A stretch of DNA of 64,000 nt, from assembly GCA_007449985.2 (NCBI GenBank), contig VIIQ02000581.1, positions 930,001-994,000 on the forward strand, written 5' to 3'. The notes under the pieces were generated by a model. It made no database searches. It was given only the letters and a program-made list of their open reading frames with translations, and was not told the DNA's origin. This DNA comes from Desmodesmus armatus. Its lineage: Eukaryota; Chlorophyta; Chlorophyceae; Sphaeropleales; Scenedesmaceae. Below, one piece after another: positions 57,417-64,000 of the stretch; position 1 is the first letter of the stretch; every line of letters starts with the position of its first letter. The translations under genes were made by a program, and so were the position numbers.

Positions 57417-60287
57417 AGTACCTCTGCCCTCCCCCCATCGCCCCCCCCCCCAAATCCGCAGGTGTGCTGCCATGCCCCTGCCCCTGGGCTGCTGGTGGCC
57501 TGCTGCTGCTGAGTGAGGTGCTCAAGAGCCACCCGGGCCTGTGGGCAGCACTGCAGCAGCCGGAGGACACAGCAGCAGCAGCAACAGAGGTGTTCAAGGA
57601 CGCTCCGGACGACGCACCACCCCCAGCAGCAGCAGCAGCGGAAAATGAGAGTGAGGATGAGGTGTTTAGGGATGTGGATGATTCGGAAGATGAAGCAGCA
57701 GCAGGGGGAACCAAGCAGCAGCAGCAGCAGCAGCAGAAGCAGAAACTGCAGCAGAAGCAGCAGCAGCAGCAGCAGCAGGGGGTTGAGGCGAATGGCGTCT
57801 CAGCAGCGGCGGCGGCAGCAGCAGCAGCAGCTGCAGCAGCGGCGGGAGGGGGCAAGTGGCCCAAGGAGGGTTGCTACGACATGCGCAAGCGGTGAGTGGG
57901 GAGGTGCACCTGGGGTGGGGTTGGGTATAGGCAAGGGGAGAGGCAGGGAATGCATGCAACACCTCCTGGGATCGCTTCGCAAAGCAGATGGTTTGGGCAT
58001 CATGTGCATGTGATCCCCACCCTAGCACCTGCCTGTCCTGCTTTTCTGTGTGTTTGTTCGTGTCGCCAGTGAGCCGATAGACGCCATACCTGTGCACCGC
58101 TCTTTCTGCCCAACCCTGCCCACCCCTGTGCATCCAAACCCCTGCTTGTGCTGCTTTTTTTCTTTTGGTTGTTTGTCTTCAGTGAGCCTGTGTACGCCAA
58201 TGCTGAGGACAGCTCTTCGTGCCCAACACTGCCCAACCCTGTGCATCTCACAAACCCCTGCTTGTCCTGCTTGTCCTGGTTTCGAACCCCTGCTTGTGTT
58301 TCCAGTGAGCCGCTGTATGCCAATGCTGAGGGCAGCTGCTGGTGGGAGCTCATGATGCTGGCCAAACACAGCCACCCTTCAGTGGCAGCCTTCGCACGCA
58401 GGTGGGTAGACACAAGAGCACACCTTCTGCAATGCTAACAGGACAGCAGCGTCGATGTACTGTACTGTAGTAGGCAGACAATGTAAGTGTTTGTGTCCAT
58501 CTGTCCGATTGAGCCTGGCGGTGTTGACATCACATCCGGTTGCGTGTATCGCGCCAACTGCTGCTGTTTTCTCACACTCTGTTGCTCCTTATTCTGCTGC
58601 TGTGCCTGCTGCTGCAGCCTGCTTGCTGGTGTTCCTGTGGTGTACAGTGGTGACCCCCTCAGGGACCTGGGCCTGACGGCATTCCTTGACAAGTTTGTCA
58701 ACAAGAAGCCAAAGGTGGGGCGGATGCACACAAATTGTCTGAAGTTTGTACCTCAGGTGTCTTTGTAATCTGCACTGCTGCTGGGTGGGATTCAGTGAAA
58801 GAGGGATTGCCCCTGACTGGGCAGGTGGTGCTGTAATTGATGTTGTGCTGTGCGGACGATTCGGCAGTTCGTTCAGTACATCTTTTTTTGCTGACAAAGA
58901 TGCCCCTTTTTGTTCATGCCTTTTCCCTGTCTCACCAGGCCACCCCCAAGGGCACCTCCCTCATGCAGCCCTCCCACTCCTCACAGCCACCGCAGCCGCC
59001 GGCAGCACCGCAGCCGCCGCTCTCGCAGCCGCCGCCGGCAGCATTGCTGCCGACGTCACAACCCTTGGCAGCAATGCATTCGCTGACTTGGCAGAAACCG
59101 AGATCGCACCGGATCAGCTCTTTTTCCACAAGTTCTTCAACTTGGGTGCCGTCAAGAGCAAGGCCAAGGCAGCCGCCGCTGCTAAGGCGGCTAAGGCAGC
59201 CGCCGCAGCCGCCGGCGGCGGCAGCGATGGTGACAGCGATGACGAGGATAGCGACGGCGGGGAGTTGGGACGGCAGGGGATCGAGAGTGATGAGGATTTA
59301 GAGATTGAGGAAGTGGAGAGGGCATTGGCTGATGCAGAGGGGGTGGAGGATGATGGGTTGGGAGATCCGGATGTGGATTATGATTATGAGCAGGTGCTGG
59401 CAGCGATGGCGGCTGACAGCGGCGGCAGCGGCAGCGATGGCGGCAGCAGTGACGGCGGTGATGGCGGCAGCAGTGACGATGGGGAGGAAGGGGAGGAGGC
59501 AGCGAGCGGCAGCGATGGCGGCAGCAGTGGCAGCGATGGCGGCAGCAGTGGGGATGAGGGGGGGAGTGAGGAGGAGGATTGGGTGATGCTGGAGGGTGCT
59601 GCTGGTGCTGCTGGTGCTGCTGGTGCAGCGGCAGCAAATGGCGTCAGCAAGAAGAAGCAGAAGCGGAAGCTTGCTGAGGCAGCAGGTGAGCCGGACGGCT
59701 TCTGAGCGGGGGGGGGGGGGGGTGTCTTGCATTCTCGTGACTTTGTGTCTGCAGGGGGGGGTGGGGGTGTTTCAGGGGATGGGGTTGGGACAGGGGGGGG
59801 GGGGTCCTGGGGATGAGGTTGGGACAAAGGGGTGAGTGTCCTGGGGAGGGGAGCGCACAGGGACAGAGAGGCTGGCAACAGAGATATGTAGATGGGGAGC
59901 GGCAGGGGTGGCGGACTGTTGTGAACTGGTGGGGTGAGGGTGTGCATGCAAGGCAGGGCAGCCTGGACGTGGCTGTGCCGGGACATCCACGCTGCCCCGT
60001 GTTGAACACTCACTGCCGTCAACTGGAGGTCTACACATACCGCCGCTTCCAGCAGCATATGTTGCATAACTACCAGTGGTAAGATGTTGGGCTGATGTCC
60101 AATCTTATGTCAACCAATTAGCTGCTTCAGGCCGAACATGATGTGAGTGTTTGCTGCTTGCCCCCCCCCCTCCCCACCACCACACACACGCACGCACATT
60201 TTGCCCTTTGTCCTGTGCAGGTGATGGCAGTGACCTTGAGGACGTCAACCCCTTTGACCTGGCTAGCCCCAGCAGCAGCGACGACAG

Positions 60288-60323
<36 letters not shown>

Positions 60324-60518
60324 CAGCCGCAAGAAGCAGAAGAAGGAGGGCAGCAAGAAGCAGCAGCAGCAGCAGGAGGTCCCGTCTGACAATGCTGACT
60401 CAGATCTGGATCTAGATATGGATGACATAATGGGTGGCAGCGAGGCTGAGCTGTCTGACGAAGATGACATAATCATGACAGCAGCGGGTGGGGAAGAGTC
60501 AGGCAGTGAAGATGAAGG

Positions 60519-60560
<42 letters not shown>

Positions 60561-60849
60561 GAGCAGTAAGGGTGGTGCTGCAGGCAGCAAAGGGAAGCAG
60601 AAGGGGCGGCAGAAGGGTGCAGGTCTGTTTGCTGATGCATCCGCCTATGGCAACTACTTTGAGGAGTTTGATAAGGCAGCCGCAGCAGCAGCAGCAGCAG
60701 CAGCTGATGACGGCGCAGCAGCAGCAGCAGCAGCAGATACAGCAGATGCAGCAGAGGGTGGTGGCAGGCGGGGAGGGGACAAGCAGGCTGGTGGGGGTCA
60801 CAGGAAGGGGCACAAGAAGGGTGGGGGCAAGAAGCATCGGTCGGCGTGA
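48099..60849 (+). CDS. MAK21/NOC1 (CEBPZ-like) 60S ribosome-biogenesis factor
   Basis: Nucleolar CBF/Mak21-domain protein, the family that works with NOC2 in early 60S pre-ribosome maturation and export. Fifteen exons: 48099-48624, 49113-49336, 49741-49902, 50538-50603, 50819-51007, 51941-52066, 53098-53192, 53660-54121, 54950-55058, 56324-56421, 57462-57891, 58306-58401, 58618-58714, 58939-59685, 60221-60849; about 1,350 residues. The N-terminus is poly-Gln/Lys-rich. The core shows DNIDFVKERATKTIFRML, LVNKLGDPSRKLASDAAFLL, HPAMKAVVVREVERFVFRP, LMLMYQLLAGR, SERYYRALYTVLL, FLSLLVKSMKGDASIKRVAAF, DMRKREPLYANA, CWWELMMLAKHSHPSV and DLGLTAFLDKFVNKKPK. The tail is acidic and ends in Lys/His-rich KKHRSA. 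One-base shortfalls occur near 53157, 53703, 54000-54015, 57486 and 58976, plus an extra A near 53810; exon 8 is the least certain. Introns hold many exon-edge duplicates. Confidence 0.88.
48788..48810 (+). repeat. Run of about 23 G in MAK21 intron 1
   Basis: It lies in intron 1 after a GTGTGTGTG and GGTGGTGGT region. Similar G runs lie at about 49936-49958, 50112-50130, 51061-51072, 51319-51332 and 52192-52318, always in introns and on the sense strand. Confidence 0.85.
49470..49555 (+). repeat. Duplicate of MAK21 exon 2 coding sequence in intron 2
   Basis: The sequence encoding RSRAEALLEREGQLFEKEVAG (within exon 2, about 49230-49320) recurs at about 49470-49555 with several substitutions. 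The downstream donor is not preserved. Confidence 0.85.
49977..50167 (+). repeat. Two copies of the MAK21 exon 3 end plus donor
   Basis: The codons for KQLVLAAMEALQ and the adjacent GTGTG donor (exon 3 ends 49902) recur at about 49977-50007 and 50131-50167. Each is preceded by a long G run. Confidence 0.9.
50921..51527 (+). repeat. Tandem duplication (about 258-bp unit) of the MAK21 exon 5 end with its donor
   Basis: The end of exon 5 (STDNIDFVKERATKTIFRML..) recurs at 51182-51263 with both a GTGCAG acceptor-like start and the CAG/GTGGG donor, and at 51446-51527 where the donor is lost (GAGTAG). The intervening intron sequence is duplicated too (GGACGGGGCTTAGCCTGCTG occurs twice). Confidence 0.92.
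52134..52358 (+). repeat. Two copies of the MAK21 exon 6 end plus donor
   Basis: The codons for QHPAMKAVVVRE and the GTGAGG donor (exon 6 ends 52066) recur at 52134-52171 and 52317-52352, separated by very long G runs. A third copy lies in the foldback at 52748. Confidence 0.9.
52748..52879. repeat. Foldback hairpin with about 61-bp arms built from MAK21 exon 6 sequence
   Basis: Arm 1 (52748-52808) begins GAGCACCCAGCCATGAAGGC. Arm 2 (52819-52879) is its reverse complement with a handful of mismatches, and the loop is about 10 bases. The arms contain the HPAMKAVVV codons of exon 6 in both orientations. The whole lies in intron 6, so the primary transcript should form a long hairpin. Confidence 0.85.
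53513..53590 (+). repeat. Duplicate of the MAK21 exon 8 start with acceptor
   Basis: A CTACAG acceptor followed by GAGGGCGGCAACGCGCTGGC matches the assumed exon 8 start at 53660 (EGGSALAQKLVDIYF). Both copies lose one base at the YFSLF codons. Which copy is used cannot be decided from sequence alone; I chose the downstream copy because FKLLLEGRLGNAA follows. Confidence 0.85.
54290..54668 (+). repeat. Two copies of the MAK21 exon 8 end plus donor in intron 8
   Basis: The codons for VESHGEALFKLVHTAPFTVAL with the CTGCAG/GT donor recur at about 54300-54382 and 54572-54668. These copies read better than the assumed exon end at 54040-54121, which carries an insertion, so an alternative splice path or a misassembly of this block is possible. 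Confidence 0.85.
55896..55981. repeat. Intronic hairpin, 38-bp arms with two mismatches, 10-base loop
   Basis: Arm 1 is 55896-55933 (CAATCCTCAAGCACTAGGAA..) and arm 2 is 55944-55981, its near-exact reverse complement. It lies in MAK21 intron 9, is not G/C-run derived and has no exon similarity. It could be a microRNA-like precursor or a tiny foldback transposon. Confidence 0.9.
56750..56879. repeat. Intronic long imperfect hairpin, about 31-bp basal stem
   Basis: TGTTGCATGGCCAACGCCGG.. at 56750-56780 pairs with 56848-56879 with two mismatches and a bulge. Further pairing inside (GCATCGGCC with AGCCGATGT, 56792-56838) extends the stem. It lies in MAK21 intron 10. Confidence 0.85.
57227..57300 (+). 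repeat. Duplicate of the MAK21 exon 11 start with acceptor
   Basis: A CTGCAG acceptor followed by codons for VCCHAPAPWAAGGLLLLSEV is repeated at the real exon start (57462). This upstream copy keeps five C where the real exon has four, so the upstream copy is in frame and the real one appears shifted. Shorter related pieces (GTGCAGGTGTCC.GCCATGCG) lie at about 57116 and 57340. Confidence 0.9.
58062..58205 (+). repeat. Two copies of the MAK21 exon 12 start with acceptor upstream of the real exon
   Basis: CAG then TGAGCC.. (codons for EPLYANAE) occurs at 58070 and 58183 before the genuine start at 58306, a spacing of about 113-123 bp. The copies retain AG acceptors; the 58183 copy keeps the EPVYANAED reading. 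Confidence 0.85.
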
Positions 60850-61935
60850 GGTGCAGCTGCACCACCCTTTGTTCTGTTTGCATGGAGCCTAGCTGAGTGC
60901 CTCATCAAAGAGTGGTTGTGGTGTCATGCCTTGTCAAGCTACTTGTTCTGTATTTCTGGGGGAGCAGTACAGACTCTGCATCTGTGTTGAGACATTTGTT
61001 GGAAGCGTTTGAAAGGGCAGGCCTACCTGAGTCAGGGCTGACTTTGGCAAGGAGGCTCCTACTGTAGATGTATCGGGTGACGGCTTCTGCAACCCTGTGA
61101 AGTCTTTGGCATTTTGTGCTCCCGCATGCATTGGTAGCTGGTGAACAGCATGTTGACACTTACATGCAATGTTCACTGAGTGAGCCTGTTGGAGGCCAGC
61201 CCTGCAATTCACGTGGTACACTGTCTGCAAATTGTGCCTGTTGACAGGTTGCTGGCTGCCTTGATGTCACAACAGAGGCTCTGAGTTATGCTTCTGTCAG
61301 TTCTGTCAGGCTGTCTACAAGCTTATATTTGCTGAGTCAGCACAAAGCACAGCTTGCCTGTCATGATGCCCGCTCATCCAATGAGGCACACACTTGATGA
61401 ACACGCCACTTGCGTGTCACTCCGCTAATAGTGTGTCATAATAGTGTGTCACTCAATGGCGTTTTCAGCTTTCAGCAACTGTACTGCAACAGCCCTGAAG
61501 TTTGTTCAACAAAGGGTAGCAGCAAACACCATTTCCCACTGCCAGGTGGGCTAGCCTGCAACATGTGGCAGCATCACCACTGACGGATCAAAACAGCACC
61601 ACTGGCGGTGGTGTGACACAATGGCAGCATCACCACGTAACAATCCAACAGCCATGCCACCTTGTCACCGACGCATTACATAACCAAAGCTGTGAAAATG
61701 ACACAACTTGCCGGGCCGGCAAGTATCCGTCATAACGCTGGCAGCTAAAGTTTGCCCCACCCAGGAAGTGGGTTGCCAATTGGCCCATCACAGGGCAGCT
61801 GTAACTTTTCAGCCCTTGTCAGGCTTCCTGCTGCCGCCCTGCTTCTTTCCTTTCCTGCTCTTGTTGGGCCGCTGTGGCTTGAACACAGTGGGGAATCTGC
61901 TGCTGCCATCAGACATTGCTGTGCGAGCAGGGGGG
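60850..61935. other. Intergenic region between convergent genes
   Basis: 3' flank of MAK21 and of the TPR/SET-like gene. No gene is recognised. Small palindromes are visible: CACCACTGGCGGTGGTG (about 61597) and TTGCCGGGCCGGCAA (about 61709). Confidence 0.5.
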
Positions 61936-62141
61936 TCAGTGATGAGCAGGGCCAGTGACGAGCTCCAAGAAATCAGTGGGGCTGAGAATGTCGCCATCAT
62001 CTTCAAACAAGTAAATAAATGGGTAGGACAACAGCAGCTGAGTCTGCTCCTGCTTTGCATCGCCATAGATACCACCGCTGGGTGCTTGCTGTGCTGCGAC
62101 GCTCTCAGCTGGCTCGCCTGCTTCAGTCATGAACAGAACCT

Positions 62142-62173
<32 letters not shown>

Positions 62174-63423
62174 CATTCATGAGGAGCACACACAGTCAAT
62201 TGGCCTGGCGGTACAACCGCTATTAGCCACTGTGCCACAGCCTGTGACCTCGATGGTATTCACAAGCAAGGGTAGCGGCACTACCGACTGCAAGTACTCA
62301 GTAATGTACATGCGCATGGGGCCGGTAGGGACTCTCTGCAGGCTGTGCTACAGAAGCCCACAACCATGGGACACAGGTCACAAGAATTTGCAGCAGCCTG
62401 AGTGAAGCGAGCAGTGGTCATGTGCAGTGACGGTCATGTGCCACTGAGTGGTATGAGATCACAACTCAAGGGTGCACCGTGCCAGGTCAAAATTGGCAAA
62501 CTTTGTCAAAGTTTGACAGCAATCAGTTAGCACCTCGTGTGGGTTCTCCACCCTGACGCCATATGTGCCGTCCAGCAACAGCTTGAAGTTGGGTTCAATC
62601 ACAGCCAGCTGCTGGCCCTTGGGGAACATGGCCTGTGCACTTGCCAGGCCTGCCTTGGTGGTGGCCCATGGCATCAGACCTGGCACATTGTAGATGTGTA
62701 CCTGCATGGAGGCCAACACAAGCATGTCGGCAGCTGGATGCCAACACATCTGAAGATGCATTGTGCATGCTGTGGCAGCCGCGCGGCTGCAGCACGCTTA
62801 CCATCTGTGTGTCATGCAGTCTGTGCCTTGCCCCCGCCCCGCCCGGGGGGGGGGGGGGGGGGGGAGGTGGGGGTGGGCCCGGGTGGGTTGGGGGGGGGGG
62901 GGGGTGCGCTGCCTGACAGTACATGCATCACGCGCAACTGCCTGGAGCGAAGCCAATGCAGGGCTGACTACTTTCAAAAGGGAATGGGGGACATCATGCC
63001 CAGTTTGTGCTCGCCGGCCTGAGGACCAGCTTGCCCCTGCTGGCAGTCCCTGATCTTGCACATTCCAAGCACACTGAGTTGCCTGCGTACCTTCACGACA
63101 TCTCCAGCTTCGTCCTGCAGCACTGTCTGCACGCTCTGCGTCTTGATGGCGTCTGTTACGAGCCTGACTTTCAGCACGCTGCCGCGATGTGTGACCCCTA
63201 CAACCAGGTCATCAATGAGGATGCTGGAGCACAACTCCAAAGGGCAGGCAGCCACAAAGTTGGTTTTTTGGGTTGCTACGTTTGCGATGTGCCCGCAGGG
63301 GCCTTCACGAAGGTCCCGCTTCAACTCCAACAGCGCCGATCTGTGCTCTGCCAACGTCTGAGCTTTTGTGCGCCTTTCCCCATAAGCAGCTTGAGATCCC
63401 CCAACGCGATTGAAAGGAAACAT
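61936..63423 (-). CDS. Protein resembling the N-terminal part of TPR/SET (SMYD-like) proteins; apparently short
   Basis: Exon 1 (63423-63091, 111 codons) and exon 2 (62701-62534, 56 codons) join in phase 0: MFPFNRVGGSQAAYGERR, then VLQDEAGDVVK-VHIYNVPG, FPKGQQLAVIEPNFKLLLDG and GVRVENPHEV. The pattern of a short beta segment, then FP.G..LAV.EP.FK and G.RV.P.. recalls the region between TPR and SET domains in some fungal and algal SMYD-like proteins; this is recollection of a pattern, not a search. A possible third exon (62139-61936, phase 0, after a CTG-repeat acceptor) encodes VLFMTEAGEPAES and YPFIYLFEDDGDILSP. The overlapping alternative frame ends in a basic KSRKGKKQGG tail, so one indel could change the C-terminus. 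No SET catalytic motif is seen, so it may be truncated or misassigned. Confidence 0.45.
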
Positions 63424-64000
63424 GGTGCAGCATAATGTGGCTATTGGTGAGGACGCGCTGTGAGGTGACGATGCATTGGTTGCCGCGAGCCATCCGGGGC
63501 ACGGATAGATTAAATAGACATGCACACAATTTAACCGCTTGAGAAGAGCTGCGCACACAAAGCAGCATGTTTTTGGGTTGATATATGAGCAATACAACCG
63601 GCAGAGTGGCAAGGTATATTGCACTATGCCCGGCTGCACCTGTGCCTGCACAAGTGCATCAGTCCTGATCCGTGGCCATGGACGGCGATGGCCTGCACTT
63701 GCCTGCAGCATGACTGCATTGCTATTATACAGCGCCAGTTTATAAGTGTGTACCCAATACTTCTTGTACCCAACACCACACAAGATGCGGAGAGAGAGGT
63801 GTGTACAGGTGTGTACAGGTGCAGCGCAGCCATAGTAGCACACTGTTTCACCCATATTGTCAAGCAGCAAAGCAAGTCACGTGCACCAACGCGGCCGATA
63901 AAGCTGTGAATAAGCACTCTGCTGCATCAGTCCAATCCCTCGGGACAATAAGTCTATCTGCGCTTGCAAGTTCAGCAGAATACCTGTACAGTGCAGGTGT
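63424..64000. other. Upstream flank at the right end of the window
   Basis: 5' flank of the minus-strand TPR/SET-like gene. It contains a short GTGTGTACAGGTGTGTACAG direct repeat near 63800-63820. No other gene is recognised. Confidence 0.45.

Overview
The window is nuclear DNA of a eukaryote, most likely a chlorophycean green alga. The genes are rich in short spliceosomal introns (GT-AG). Coding regions carry long poly-Gln, poly-Ala and poly-Ser tracts. The gene set includes a plant-type glutamate-cysteine ligase and a plant-like BTB-BACK family. No bacterial operon, CRISPR array, rRNA gene or convincing tRNA gene was seen.

Layout: 1-1096 holds the 5' part of a secreted-protein gene on the minus strand. 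1097-9462 looks non-coding and contains several families of tandem repeats and a perfect 32-bp palindrome. 9463-15892 (minus) is an 11-exon GSH1 gene of 496 codons. It is head-to-head with a 12-exon ABC-F ATPase gene (16488-24442, plus). From 25771 to 44751 there is a cluster of five paralogous BTB-BACK genes (copies 1, 3, 4 and 5 on plus, copy 2 on minus), with a 290-bp Tourist-like MITE between the divergent copies 2 and 3. 46652-47563 (minus) is a two-exon gene for an 89-residue membrane/coiled-coil protein. It is head-to-head with a 15-exon MAK21/NOC1 ribosome-biogenesis gene (48099-60849, plus). The right end holds a short minus-strand gene whose N-terminal part resembles TPR/SET proteins (61936-63423).

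The most striking property is not a gene family. In GSH1, ABC-F, MAK21 and one BTB gene, introns contain tandem copies of the adjacent exon edge together with its splice site, separated by long G or C runs. At least twelve exon boundaries are affected. One such exon-derived segment in MAK21 is also present in inverted orientation and forms a foldback of about 60 bp, and two further long hairpins lie in MAK21 introns.

Single-base indels, mostly in short homopolymers, interrupt otherwise well conserved exons of ABC-F, MAK21 and BTB copies 2 and 5. I read most of these as probable assembly errors, but true pseudogenization of individual copies cannot be excluded. Exon coordinates were derived by hand from splice motifs, reading-phase continuity and family conservation. 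They may be off by a base or two in places.
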